NCBI GenBank assembly: GCA_947174305.1
Contig: CAMWIH010000003.1
Coordinates: 1 to 44,416, forward strand
Direction: 5' to 3'
Source of the DNA: an uncultured Porphyromonadaceae bacterium
Lineage (GTDB): Bacteria > Bacteroidota > Bacteroidia > Bacteroidales > Muribaculaceae
Length of the DNA stretch: 44,416 nt
The translations under genes and the position numbers were made by a program. Numbering within the stretch: the first letter of the stretch is position 1; each line of letters begins with the position of its first letter. The notes under the pieces are model-generated. The model had not been told where the DNA came from and did no database searches. It saw nothing but the letters and a program-made list of their open reading frames with translations. This document shows, one piece after another, positions 1-8,243 of this stretch.

Positions 1-214
1 AACGCACCTATCAAAAAAATCTTAGTAATTTAGCAAAGCTCAGTATTATATTCTAATCAACAATATCTTTTGTTATTTATTTTATAGCTAACCCTCTCTT
101 TTAACGTCTTTTACCTATTTACCCCCCCCGATAGGCAATTTAATTCCTTGTTGTAAGGTATTTATACACTCAATAATTACCTTAATTCGTCCATTCACTA
201 CACCTTTAAGGTTT
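1..214. other. AT-rich non-coding end of window
   Basis: No gene is seen in this stretch downstream of the glycosyltransferase. It is AT-rich and holds a run of eight or nine C around 122-129. A weak 7-bp inverted repeat (TAAGGTA at 154-160, TACCTTA at 178-184) and the short palindrome ACCTTTAAGGT at 202-212 are present. Neither is followed by a T-run on the minus strand, so I do not call a terminator. Confidence 0.4.
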
Positions 215-1330
215 TTATTTGAAGTCAAGGATTTTTTTCAAAGAACGAATGTTGATACTATTTATATATCTGTCAGGCAGGATCCTGAAATTTAAAAACG
301 GTTCTTCTATCTTAAGTCTGATTGCATTAGCCAACTCTTCATCTGAATCTGCCACAACGCAATACTTCTCCAGACCGGTTCCCTCAACCATCTTACTGTT
401 GACAACGAGGTGCGCTCCCCGACAGAGAGCGTGAAGCAATTTGAGCTTAACACCTGTGGCCTGTTCCGTAAGAAGCAGATTTACACGAGCTTGATTAAGA
501 AGTTTGGAAAATTCCTCATTATCCGGATTTGCTATCAGTCTTACATTATAAGTCATCTTAGCCTTCTCCATCAGCTCCTCTGACGGATTCCTGCCGGCAA
601 TTACAAATTCAACATCGTGCAGGAGGGGAGCGATATGGTTGATGATCCTTTCCGCCGCACTTATATTTTCAGACACATCCAAGCTCCCTTGATAGAGCAC
701 ATATCCCTTACCTCCCGGAAGTTCTTCAGGGGAGGAATCGTCGTAAAAACCGGGGAGAAAGATAGTTTTGACTTCAGGATAAGCTCTCTCAAAATATTCC
801 TTCTCCTTCTCGCTTATGGCACAGATAAAGTCGGAGTGTCGGAGAACTTTCTCATATCTCTCCAATTTATACGCCTCGGTTTGAAAATATATTCTCTTCC
901 ATACTCTCTTTTCAGAGAGAGCCAATCCGCGATAGTAGTCATGTTCCACATTATGTGCCCTCACAATTTTCATGCGGTCGTGCAGGAGCGGATGTGAAAG
1001 AAGGTGGGTGGTGTGAAGCCCCTCGAATAGGATAGGGTCGTTGTCATAAGAAAGATTCTTAAGAAGGTCCGGGGCTCGCCTGCTGTTGACTATATATGGC
1101 AATGTGGAAAGAAGAGATAACGGAGATTCTTTACGCTCATAGTATATCACCTCATCCTCCTCTCGGAAAAAAGATGGTGCCGCGGCATCTCTCCCCCGAT
1201 AATTATAGGTGTGGAGAGTGATGCGGAAACCGGCTTCCTTCAAAGCCTTTAGCTTATAATATACATCGATCACACCACCATAATCAGGGGGAGCGGGATT
1301 CTGAAAGGATATGACGTGAATATGTGACAT
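215..1330 (-). CDS. Glycosyltransferase, GT4/GT1-like fold
   Basis: A 371-aa cytosolic protein of the GT-B type, probably transferring a sugar from an activated donor during surface glycan synthesis. The N-terminal half opens with a beta strand and a Gly-rich turn (PDYGG, about residues 15-19) as in the acceptor domain. The C-terminal half has the donor-domain strand FVIAGRNPSEEL and a segment with VKLKLLHALCRGAHLV followed by an E-G pair, where GT4 enzymes bind the nucleotide sugar. The usual E-x7-E motif is not clear, so donor and product cannot be named. It is the last gene of the minus-strand run starting at dapB, 14 bp after the DUF4294 gene. No signal peptide or membrane segment is visible. 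Confidence 0.75.
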   Translation of the reverse strand: MSHIHVISFQNPAPPDYGGVIDVYYKLKALKEAGFRITLHTYNYRGRDAAAPSFFREEDEVIYYERKESPLSLLSTLPYIVNSRRAPDLLKNLSYDNDPILFEGLHTTHLLSHPLLHDRMKIVRAHNVEHDYYRGLALSEKRVWKRIYFQTEAYKLERYEKVLRHSDFICAISEKEKEYFERAYPEVKTIFLPGFYDDSSPEELPGGKGYVLYQGSLDVSENISAAERIINHIAPLLHDVEFVIAGRNPSEELMEKAKMTYNVRLIANPDNEEFSKLLNQARVNLLLTEQATGVKLKLLHALCRGAHLVVNSKMVEGTGLEKYCVVADSDEELANAIRLKIEEPFLNFRILPDRYINSINIRSLKKILDFK

Positions 1331-1344
1331 GACCTGTAATCACT

Positions 1345-1971
1345 TTAGAGTGCTCCTTGTTCAATAAGGCAGGCAATTCGCTCAATTATTGCATCTTCCC
1401 GGTTATCATCGGGATGAAAACCGGATTTCATGTTCATTCCGAAGAAACGACCAAAAGTTTGCCAGAACCCGGCCCGGAAACTACCCAAAAAGGCTTTGAC
1501 TATATTAAAGGAGGTCTGGTCGGTCTCACGGTTGATCAGCTTGAGCATTATCTTTCCTTGATTCTTGGTCATGTGTTTCACCACTGGCTTATATTGCTCG
1601 AAGATATCTTTCTCGAGGGTCTTCAGATGTTTTTCGCGAGCCTTCTTGTCAGGAATGGTCTGGATATATTCGTAAGTTTCACAAAGTGTGGCAAAGGCAA
1701 GCTTGGCGTAGGGAAGCGTCTTGCGCACATCCCTCACCGTGCGCCAATAAAATTCCTCCTCTTTCTTGTCCTTGAATTTCATGGGAGGGAAAACATAGAG
1801 ATCGCGGAGGAAGGTGTAGCGACATTTATCGCCATATTCATCTACAATATAGGAATATCCCCTCACATATTTCACCTGCAACGGCATATCGGGCACCTCT
1901 TCGGCACGGCTACGCACGGAGACCACCGATGTCAGTGCAAGTATGATTATTATCTTTATTATCCGTTCCAT
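1345..1971 (-). CDS. DUF4294 family exported protein
   Basis: A 208-aa protein with a hydrophobic N-terminal segment (residues 4-22) ending in a likely signal peptidase site near SRAEE. The mature part matches what I remember of DUF4294, a Bacteroidetes family of unknown function. It has a short beta-rich start (VKYVRGYSYIVDEYGDKCRY), then a long helical region with many Lys and Glu (EEEFYWRTVRDVRKTLPYAK) and the segment KNQGKIMLKLINRETDQTS. The protein probably lies in the periplasm. The gene starts 52 bp after the WbqC-like gene and ends 14 bp before the glycosyltransferase, so it is probably cotranscribed with dapB and lepB. No enzymatic motif is visible and no function is claimed. Confidence 0.8.
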   Translation of the reverse strand: MERIIKIIIILALTSVVSVRSRAEEVPDMPLQVKYVRGYSYIVDEYGDKCRYTFLRDLYVFPPMKFKDKKEEEFYWRTVRDVRKTLPYAKLAFATLCETYEYIQTIPDKKAREKHLKTLEKDIFEQYKPVVKHMTKNQGKIMLKLINRETDQTSFNIVKAFLGSFRAGFWQTFGRFFGMNMKSGFHPDDNREDAIIERIACLIEQGAL

Positions 1972-2023
1972 CTTATCTTCCCTAAATTTTCTTCCCTAAT
2001 TTATACCATCGCAAATAAGCAAT

Positions 2024-2596
2024 TTATAATATTGCAAATAAGCTCTCTCTTCCTAAACGGAACAACAAGCCGAATATTGAATGGTTCATATCAATATCTT
2101 TTCGCATCTCCTGTGCAAGCACTCCTAAAAGCTCTTTTTTTTCAGGAGACATTCCCCGGATCTCTTCAAGTAAACCCTCCTCATCTAGACCGAGCCAATG
2201 CAGGGCGAGATGATGCAAGGCAAGGTTGAAATCCTCAAGACTCCCGAGGCCGTGATCGCGATATATCACCTCTATCTCCGGGAAAAGATGAGCGAAATAG
2301 GGTGTCTTGCCATAGACCGCCTTTATGGCCCCTAAGTGAACATCCTGCCAACGACCATGATCGGAAATCATGACATCGCGCCCACATTCACGTTTAAGCC
2401 GGGCTCCTCCTCCAACCACAGGCACACTAAGCATTATGCCTCCGTCAATCATGGTTCGCGCCTGCTCCTTACCTCTGACTGAGGGGAAAGAGAGCGCCTC
2501 ATCCTTTACGGAGATATAAGAGGTCTCCGCATCCTTCATAAGAAGGACGCGGAGCCAGTCGGAATATCGTGCTGCTGATGAGGCGAAAGGGATCAT
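2024..2596 (-). CDS. WbqC-like family protein
   Basis: A 190-aa protein resembling the WbqC-like family, which is found in polysaccharide clusters and next to lepB in Bacteroidetes. Visible family features are a conserved strand with IMLSVPV, then a Lys/Arg pair, GRWQDVHLGAIKAVYGKTPYF (the WxxxHxxxIxxAYxxxPFF pattern) and a C-terminal helical part. It has no signal peptide. Its ATG overlaps the lepB stop by 4 bp (ATGA), so translation is probably coupled. It is a little shorter than the typical members I recall (around 200-240 aa), and the usual N-terminal PPxxYF element appears replaced by FASSAARYSDWL. The biochemical role of the family is not established. Confidence 0.75.
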   Translation of the reverse strand: MIPFASSAARYSDWLRVLLMKDAETSYISVKDEALSFPSVRGKEQARTMIDGGIMLSVPVVGGGARLKRECGRDVMISDHGRWQDVHLGAIKAVYGKTPYFAHLFPEIEVIYRDHGLGSLEDFNLALHHLALHWLGLDEEGLLEEIRGMSPEKKELLGVLAQEMRKDIDMNHSIFGLLFRLGRESLFAIL

Positions 2597-4038
2597 AGAT
2601 TGCCGTCGGGATTCGGTTTCTTGAAGATGCGATCCCAGCGAATCTTTCCGTCGAAGAGTGTGCGGTCACTATCGAGCGAGAGGATCACGAATACAGGTTC
2701 CCCAACCACATGGTCTTCCGGCACGAAGCCCCAATAACGGCTGTCGGCCGAACGGTCGCGGTTGTCGCCCTGCATCCAGTAGTAATCCATCTTGAAGGTG
2801 TAATACTCGGTTTCCTTGCCGTTGATGAATATCTTGCCGTCGGGAGTCATCTTCAGGTCGTTACCTTCATAAGTGCGTATGGCGCGTTCATAGATGGGAT
2901 AATTGTCGGGGGTGAGGTGCAAGGTGTCACCGCGCCGGGGAATCCAGAACTCACCCATATTGGTGCGCGTCCAACCATAATCATTGCCGAGGGGGAACAC
3001 ATTGCCGAGGTCATAGAACCCGCTTTCGCTTTCAGCGATGAGGGGACCAACAACTTCAGGCCATTTCTCTATCTCGGCTTTCATGGCCTTGGTGAGTGGG
3101 ATATTGTAGTAACGGAATCCGGCATTCTCATTATATTCGGGTGCATTCCCGACATCTTCGAGACGCACTCCAAGTTCTTTCCATTTCTCTTCCGATATAG
3201 TGCCCGAGACCGGAACTATATAGTTATACTGCACATTCTCCGGCTCCTTGATTGCCTTGCCGTTGATATATATCACGTCATCGACTATCTTTATACGCTC
3301 ACCCGGAAGGCCTATTGTGCGCTTCACATAATTCTCGCGACGATCCACGGGACGCACCACAACCTCACCGAACATCTGCGGATTGCTCTTTATATATGCC
3401 AGGGGATCTTCAACACCGTTCTTCTTCAATTCATAGCTTATCTGATAGTAGTCGGGGTTCGGAATCTTGACAGCCACGGTGTCGCCCTGAGGATAGTTGA
3501 ACACCACTATGTCGCCCCGTTCGATTGAACGCAAGCCGGGCAATCTGTGGTAGCTGAGCTGAGGATTCTCTATGTAGCTTTTCGTGTTGAAGATAGGCAT
3601 TGTGTGCTGAGCCAACGGGAAATGAAGCGGTGTCTGTGGCACGCGCGCACCGAATCTGGCCTTGTCAACCCAAAGGCGGTCGCCCACAAGGAGGGTCTTT
3701 TCAAGACTCGAAGAGGGTATCTCATATTGCTGCCCGATGAAAGCAAACACAAAATATATCAGCACCAAGGCATACACAATTGCGTCAACCCACGCCATGA
3801 CAGTACGTTGGAATCCTTTCCGGCGTTTCCACCATCCCCAGTCGCAAATGTCGGTGATATAGATATCAGCAATAATGAGCCACCCGAAGAGAAGCCACGG
3901 ATTCCCCATGAGGATAACCCAGAAGATATATACGGCCGAGACAACGCCGAAGCGTATCCAGCGGGTTGTCTTGACTTTTTTCATACGCTCCTTGAAGCCG
4001 AGACGTCTCAGAGGCTCCTCTTTTTTATTTGTTTCCAT
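2593..4038 (-). CDS. lepB: Signal peptidase I (S26 family)
   Basis: A membrane peptidase that removes signal peptides from exported proteins, here including the many secreted proteins of this window. Hydrophobic segments lie near residues 30-60 and 84-102, followed by the catalytic box IPSSSLEKTL (nucleophile Ser111) and RGDIVVFNYP. The general-base Lys is in ENYVKRTIGLPGERI (Lys239), and the closing box is MQGDNRDRSADSRYWG (GDNR at 424-427). At 481 aa it is much longer than enterobacterial LepB. The extra length lies between the Lys box and the GDNR box, as is usual in Bacteroidetes. The nucleophile motif has Leu where Met is common after Ser. It starts 14 bp after dapB and overlaps the next gene by 4 bp. 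Confidence 0.95.
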   Translation of the reverse strand: METNKKEEPLRRLGFKERMKKVKTTRWIRFGVVSAVYIFWVILMGNPWLLFGWLIIADIYITDICDWGWWKRRKGFQRTVMAWVDAIVYALVLIYFVFAFIGQQYEIPSSSLEKTLLVGDRLWVDKARFGARVPQTPLHFPLAQHTMPIFNTKSYIENPQLSYHRLPGLRSIERGDIVVFNYPQGDTVAVKIPNPDYYQISYELKKNGVEDPLAYIKSNPQMFGEVVVRPVDRRENYVKRTIGLPGERIKIVDDVIYINGKAIKEPENVQYNYIVPVSGTISEEKWKELGVRLEDVGNAPEYNENAGFRYYNIPLTKAMKAEIEKWPEVVGPLIAESESGFYDLGNVFPLGNDYGWTRTNMGEFWIPRRGDTLHLTPDNYPIYERAIRTYEGNDLKMTPDGKIFINGKETEYYTFKMDYYWMQGDNRDRSADSRYWGFVPEDHVVGEPVFVILSLDSDRTLFDGKIRWDRIFKKPNPDGNL

Positions 4039-4052
4039 CCGCTAATGAATTG

Positions 4053-4796
4053 TTATTTAGAATCATTTATAAGGTCGCCAAACATCTCATCGATAGTGCG
4101 GAATCCCTTTTTGCCGGCAAGCCATTCAGCGGCCAGCACCGCACCCATTGCAAAACCCTCACGAGTCTTTGCCGAATGGGTTATGGAGATGGTGTCCTGC
4201 GCGGAATCCCAGATGATGGTGTGTATGCCGGGCACTTCCCCGCTCCTTATATGATCAATCTCAAGCACATCTTCCGCAAGCACTTTCCCCTCTGCAGGTT
4301 CGTCCCAGGAATTGACGCGGTTGCTCTCCTCAATGAGTTCTTCAGCGAGTGTCACGGCAGTGCCCGACGGATGGTCGAGCTTATGGATATGGTGAGTCTC
4401 CACCATGTGAGGAGTGTATTGAGGGAAGGCATTCATCAGGCGAGTAAGGTAACGGTTCACGGCCTTGAAGATGTTCACGCCTACCGAGAAATTGGATGCC
4501 CATAGCAGGGTGCCCTTCCCTTCGTCGCATAGCTCCTTCATTGCCGGGAGGGCGGCGTTCCAGGCCGTGGTGCCGCTGACAACCGGCACTCCCGCTTCGA
4601 AACACCTCCTCACATTCCCTTCGGCACTCGTGGGTATTGTGAACTCTATGGCCACATCCGCCGACTTGAAATTTTCGGAGTCAAATTCCTCCGGATTGTG
4701 CATGTCTATGATGCTGACTATCTCGTGACCGCGAGATTTCGCTATATTTTCGATGATATGACCCATCTTGCCATATCCTATCAATGCTATTTTCAT
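4053..4796 (-). CDS. dapB: 4-hydroxy-tetrahydrodipicolinate reductase
   Basis: The second committed enzyme of the lysine/diaminopimelate branch; it reduces hydroxy-tetrahydrodipicolinate with NAD(P)H in the cytosol. The N-terminus has the Rossmann loop GYGKMG (residues 7-12). Later motifs are EFTIPTSAEGN, GTTAWN and SNFSVGVN, and the catalytic segment ETHHIHKLDHPSGTA gives His135/His136 and Lys139. At 247 aa it has normal length. The frame stays open to 4826, but the ATG at 4796 is preferred because AAGGAA lies just ahead of it and the Rossmann fold begins right after it. It is the first gene of the tight minus-strand run with lepB. The upstream gap carries TCATGA-rich repeats. Confidence 0.95.
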   Translation of the reverse strand: MKIALIGYGKMGHIIENIAKSRGHEIVSIIDMHNPEEFDSENFKSADVAIEFTIPTSAEGNVRRCFEAGVPVVSGTTAWNAALPAMKELCDEGKGTLLWASNFSVGVNIFKAVNRYLTRLMNAFPQYTPHMVETHHIHKLDHPSGTAVTLAEELIEESNRVNSWDEPAEGKVLAEDVLEIDHIRSGEVPGIHTIIWDSAQDTISITHSAKTREGFAMGAVLAAEWLAGKKGFRTIDEMFGDLINDSK

Positions 4797-4800
4797 TTTA

Positions 4801-4892
4801 TTTCCTTTTAAATCATGATGCATCATGTTTCATCATGTTTTATCATGATGCCATTTCTTTTAAATCATATTTCATCATGATGTCATTACCAC
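4801..4892. repeat. TCATGA-rich short repeats upstream of dapB
   Basis: The gap between the PCMD gene and dapB holds six or so copies of the core CATCATG/ATCATGA. They include two similar blocks that start with TTTTAAATCAT (4807 and 4859) and contain TTTCATCATG. The core TCATGA is itself a palindrome. The same core builds a regular 20-bp array at 12791-12890. I see no TAnnTTTG promoter here, so dapB may be read from further upstream. Confidence 0.6.
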
Positions 4893-4899
4893 CATCCTG

Positions 4900-5862
4900 C
4901 TAAAACCCGAAAGCCATGTTATCTATATATAGTGCCAACCCCTCTGTCCCGATGAATGGTTCGCCGCACGAGGAGCTTGCCATAACCAACACGTGTGTGG
5001 GAGTCTCGTCGGGTGATGCCCACCCCACTTCATGCACGGGAACCATCTTCCCCTTGGAATTGCGGGCATAATAGGCTTTGGCTCCGTCGAGCAGTCCCAT
5101 ATAGGATTTATATCCGGGCTTCTTGGTGATATCGCCATATTGTATCTTCAGCTGATGGCCTTTGGTCCATGGCACACTCTTGGAATAACGCTCACGGCCT
5201 GTACCCACACGGTGAGCATAGATATTCCCTTTCTCATCTTCCCAGCGTTTCTGGAGAAGCACATACACCTCCGCATTGTCGCGTCCCTGAAGGGTCTTCT
5301 TCCCGCCGAATCCTGTAGCCTTTATTCTCGTATTAGCGGCCGGCATATCCACCTTGTAGTCGAACACCAATGCCACCGGACGCTTGGTGTAAGGCATCCC
5401 CATCTCCATCTTGGAGAATGGGGTCTTGGTGGAAGTGATAGGCTCATGCATCTTACCCAAGAAGATTGTGCCGGCCACCATGACATCCATATTTAGCAGC
5501 CCAAGAACCTTAACCTCCTCCATCTTTGTTTCGAGCTTGGCCACTTTGTTTCCGTTGATGGTGGCCGGAGACACTGAATTTGATCCTTTCACAACGCCCG
5601 ACACCTTGGCATAGACATTGCTTGTGGCCCAAGGACAACCACCCTGATTTGAATAGGCCGTATTGCCGTTGATGGTCTTTGTCGGACCAATGGCATAGAC
5701 GGTCTTTGTCTTGCCCCCTATCACCTTCGACTCGTTGATATTACGTGTCACCCAATTTGAGAAATCCCCATATTTTATAGGTTCAAGACGCAAGGCCGCA
5801 GAGGGAAGAAAGGCTGAAACCATCAGCCCCAGGGTTAAAATATTTCTAAATAATCTTTTCAT
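4900..5862 (-). CDS. PCMD domain-containing exported protein
   Basis: A 320-aa protein with a signal peptide (KR at 2-3, hydrophobic 6-21, cleavage near SAALR). The rest resembles the PCMD family, common in Bacteroidetes and thought to be carbohydrate-linked. Features are an early GDFSNW segment, a Gly/Asn-rich region with SNQGGCPWATSN, the strand RPVALVFDYKVDM near the middle, and the closing segment SSCGEPFIGTEGLALYIDNMAFGF, which looks like the final strands of a jelly-roll. No lipobox is visible. It is transcribed toward dapB across a 103-bp repeat-rich gap, so readthrough is possible. A weak promoter (TAATTTTA on the minus strand at 5885-5892) lies just upstream. Function in vivo is unknown. 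Confidence 0.75.
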   Translation of the reverse strand: MKRLFRNILTLGLMVSAFLPSAALRLEPIKYGDFSNWVTRNINESKVIGGKTKTVYAIGPTKTINGNTAYSNQGGCPWATSNVYAKVSGVVKGSNSVSPATINGNKVAKLETKMEEVKVLGLLNMDVMVAGTIFLGKMHEPITSTKTPFSKMEMGMPYTKRPVALVFDYKVDMPAANTRIKATGFGGKKTLQGRDNAEVYVLLQKRWEDEKGNIYAHRVGTGRERYSKSVPWTKGHQLKIQYGDITKKPGYKSYMGLLDGAKAYYARNSKGKMVPVHEVGWASPDETPTHVLVMASSSCGEPFIGTEGLALYIDNMAFGF

Positions 5863-5987
5863 CGATACATTATAATTCAGCTTGTAAAATTAGAAAATCT
5901 TCTGCACATATCAGCAATTTTTAAGATTTATTTAGCCTTACCCACTTATTCTAAAGGCCACAATGACATTTTCTCACTATTTTTTCG

Positions 5988-5995
5988 TACTTTTG
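5988..5995 (+). promoter_or_regulatory. Probable -7 box for the GDSL-rnpA run
   Basis: TACTTTTG matches the Bacteroidetes -7 consensus TAnnTTTG and lies 76 bp before the GDSL start at 6072. No good TTTG -33 box is found 19-21 bp upstream, so the call rests on one element. The 5' leader would hold a 7-bp inverted repeat (ACTTCAA 6031-6037, TTGAAGT 6058-6064). Confidence 0.45.
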
Positions 5996-6071
5996 TACCT
6001 TTATTTGGATAACCTCTTCCCATAACAATAACTTCAACTTATAATAATCTTTTCTCCTTGAAGTATAATTT

Positions 6072-6803
6072 ATGAAGATATTAGCTTTCAAAACCCGGCA
6101 ACTCTGCTTCCTCATGACCTTTTTCTCCCTCCTTGCATCCATCATGCCGGCATCGCTGTTCGCCCAAAAGAATGACTGGGCCAATTTCGCCCGATATGCT
6201 GATGATAACAAGGCGCTGAAGGATTCCTCCTCCACAACCATAAAGGCCGTTTTCTTCGGAAACTCCATAACCGACAACTGGGCCTCTATGCGTCCAGAAT
6301 TCTTCAAGGAGAATGGCTTCATCGGCCGCGGAATCTCAGGCCAGACCACCTATCAGTTCCTCTCTCGCTTCCGCGAAGATGCCGTAAACCTGAAGCCGGC
6401 TATCGTGGTGCTGAACGGAGGAACCAACGATATTGCCGAAAACTCCCATCCCTATTCGGAGGAGAAAACACTGGGAAACATCCGCTCTATGGTGGAGATT
6501 GCCCGCGCTAATGGAATCGGCGTCATCCTTACATCGGTGTTGCCGGCCGCCGGATTCAGATGGAACCGCAACGTGACCGACGCTCCCGAGAAAATTGAAT
6601 CACTCAACCGACGCATCGCGGCACTGGCTGAGGAGTTTAACATCCCCTACGTTGACTATCATTCCCTCCTTCTTGCCCCCGACAAGCGGAGTCTGAAGCC
6701 GGAGTTGTCGCCCGATGGGGTGCATCCCAATGTGAAAGGATATGAAGTGATGGAGGGCATCGTTCTCCCGACGATAAAGAATTATAGCAAGGTGAAGGAG
6801 TGA
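6072..6803 (+). CDS. Exported SGNH/GDSL-family hydrolase
   Basis: A 243-aa protein with a signal peptide (residues 1-31, cleavage near LFAQK). It has all four SGNH blocks: GNSIT with nucleophile Ser65, RGISGQ with Gly90, GGTND with Asn119, and DGVHPN with Asp215 and His218 as the catalytic acid/base pair. Such enzymes are esterases or lipases; many Bacteroidetes members remove acetyl groups from glycans, but the substrate cannot be told from sequence. It probably acts in the periplasm or at the surface. The gene is divergent from the PCMD gene and ends 9 bp before the rnpA ATG, so it heads a plus-strand run with rnpA and yidD. Confidence 0.9.
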   Translation: MKILAFKTRQLCFLMTFFSLLASIMPASLFAQKNDWANFARYADDNKALKDSSSTTIKAVFFGNSITDNWASMRPEFFKENGFIGRGISGQTTYQFLSRFREDAVNLKPAIVVLNGGTNDIAENSHPYSEEKTLGNIRSMVEIARANGIGVILTSVLPAAGFRWNRNVTDAPEKIESLNRRIAALAEEFNIPYVDYHSLLLAPDKRSLKPELSPDGVHPNVKGYEVMEGIVLPTIKNYSKVKE

Positions 6804-6812
6804 GTCTTGATT

Positions 6813-7292
6813 ATGGAAACAGTTAACCGTATGGAAACATTGAATGAGGAGCAGAAGCCCGGGCGCCGACTCACCCTGCGTAAGCCCGAGAAGCTCCGAC
6901 ATAAAAATCTTGTAAACTCCCTTTTTGCGGAGGGGAAGAGCATCTATGATTTTCCAATAAGGCTTGTATGGAGAACCCTCTCTCCCCAAGAGCTGCAGAA
7001 AGCTTTCCGTGCAGAGATCCCCCAACAGACCGGAAAACTACAGATGCTGATAACGATCCCAAAGAAGAAACGGCGCCGGGCCGTGGATAGGGTGCTGCTT
7101 CGCAGGCGCATACGCGAGGCATACCGGCTGAACCGTACACACTTAGCCGATGTTATAGAGAGTAGGGACGACATTGGAATCGTAACAGTTGCCTTCATCT
7201 TCCTTGGAGATGAAAACACTCCTTACGCTTCCCTGGAGAAAAAGATGATTAATCTCCTCGAACGGCTGGAGAAGAAACTGAACCGGGAATGA
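6813..7292 (+). CDS. rnpA: Ribonuclease P protein component
   Basis: The basic protein subunit of RNase P, which helps the catalytic RNA cut the 5' leader of pre-tRNAs. The N-terminal part has [13 protein letters not shown], and the centre has the family signature as [17 protein letters not shown], the Arg-rich helix that contacts RNA. The protein has about 159 aa, longer than enterobacterial RnpA but normal for Bacteroidetes. The start is uncertain. ATG 6813 is used here. A TTG at 6807 sits 6 bp after GGAG, and an ATG at 6831 would also leave a full domain. The stop overlaps the yidD start by 4 bp (ATGA). The usual rpmH neighbour is absent. Confidence 0.9.
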   Translation: METVNRMETLNEEQKPGRRLTLRKPEKLRHKNLVNSLFAEGKSIYDFPIRLVWRTLSPQELQKAFRAEIPQQTGKLQMLITIPKKKRRRAVDRVLLRRRIREAYRLNRTHLADVIESRDDIGIVTVAFIFLGDENTPYASLEKKMINLLERLEKKLNRE

Positions 7293-7498
7293 AAAAGCTG
7301 ATGATTCTCCTTATCCGGTTCTATCAGGGAGCCATTTCACCTCATTTCCCTGCCGCCTGCCGTTATCAGCCCACGTGCAGTCAATATGCCATAGAGGCCA
7401 TTACAAAGCATGGCCCGTTAAAGGGTCTATGGCTGGCCGTAAAGCGAATATGCCGGTGCCATCCCTGGGGTGGCTCAGGATACGACCCCGTCCCATAA
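7289..7498 (+). CDS. yidD: Membrane protein insertion efficiency factor YidD
   Basis: A 69-aa protein of the YidD family, which assists YidC-dependent insertion of membrane proteins and sits next to rnpA in most bacteria. The signature is complete: an amphipathic N-terminus ([16 protein letters not shown]), then [15 protein letters not shown], then [17 protein letters not shown] at the end. The start overlaps the rnpA stop by 4 bp, so coupled translation is likely. An 8-bp tandem array begins four bases after the stop codon. Confidence 0.95.
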   Translation: MKKLMILLIRFYQGAISPHFPAACRYQPTCSQYAIEAITKHGPLKGLWLAVKRICRCHPWGGSGYDPVP

Positions 7499-7501
7499 TA
7501 G

Positions 7502-7529
7502 CCCTATAACCCTATAACCCTATAACCCC
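7502..7529. repeat. 8-bp tandem array (CCCTATAA)x3
   Basis: Three exact copies of CCCTATAA plus a partial fourth lie between the yidD stop and the TatD start. It has no obvious hairpin. It is one of several short-period arrays that follow stop codons in this window. Confidence 0.85.
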
Positions 7530-7539
7530 ACTTAATACT

Positions 7540-8190
7540 ATGATTCTCGACATTCACACCCATTCCCTCACTCCCAACCTTCAGGCAGTGATCGACCTCT
7601 CTTCCCGCCTCCGCGAAACGGAAGAAGATTCTTTGATACCGCCCGGATACTCTTCCGAGCAACGGTTCTCGGTAGGCATTCATCCTTGGACTCTTACAGA
7701 AGAGGTGCCTGAAGGATTGATGGAAAGAGTAGAAGAAATTGCCGCCCATCCTCAGGTGGCTGTCATCGGCGAAACGGGGATAGACATTCCAAAGGGAGGG
7801 CCGCTGTTCAGGCAGATGCTGGTTTTCAAGCAGATGATTGAACTTTCGGAGAAAGTTGGCAAGCCTTTGCTAATTCACAATGTAAAGGCTCACGACATCA
7901 TAGTGGGCATTCACAAAGAGATTAAGCCAACCCAGCCATGGATAATCCACGGCTTCCGCAACAAGCCCTCTATTGCAGATATCTTCATAAAGGAGGGAAT
8001 TTATCTCTCTTTCGGACAGTATTTCAACCCGGCAACGGTGCATAACACACCCCACGAGCTGATCCTTGCAGAGACGGATGAGTCAAACCTCCCCATTACC
8101 GAAATAATTCATCTCCTCTCTGATGCCCGTGGCACCGACCTCACCCACTTCATTGCCGAGAACGGAGAAAGGATGGTGGCGCTTCACTAA
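7540..8190 (+). CDS. TatD-family metal-dependent hydrolase
   Basis: A 216-aa member of the TatD amidohydrolase family (TIM barrel, metal-dependent phosphoesterase; several relatives are DNases). The metal ligands are in place: HTH at residues 6-8, Glu78 in IGETGID, His113 in LLIHNVKA, His137 in WIIHGFR and Asp180 in LAETDES. At 216 aa it is shorter than classical TatD (about 260), as in the short Bacteroidetes form found next to yidD. The fold looks intact. It has no signal peptide, so it acts in the cytosol. It begins 41 bp after yidD, across the CCCTATAA array. Confidence 0.85.
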   Translation: MILDIHTHSLTPNLQAVIDLSSRLRETEEDSLIPPGYSSEQRFSVGIHPWTLTEEVPEGLMERVEEIAAHPQVAVIGETGIDIPKGGPLFRQMLVFKQMIELSEKVGKPLLIHNVKAHDIIVGIHKEIKPTQPWIIHGFRNKPSIADIFIKEGIYLSFGQYFNPATVHNTPHELILAETDESNLPITEIIHLLSDARGTDLTHFIAENGERMVALH

Positions 8191-8243
8191 TATTTTCCTT
8201 AATATTCCGTTATAACAACAGGAGTCTTTTCTCCGGAATATCT

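Noticed and set aside
1357-2229. Long plus-strand open frame (290 codons) opposite the DUF4294 and WbqC-like genes
   Set aside because: It is antisense to two recognisable genes and its translation shows no family features. Similar antisense frames at 2710-3528 and 32512-33339 were dropped for the same reason.
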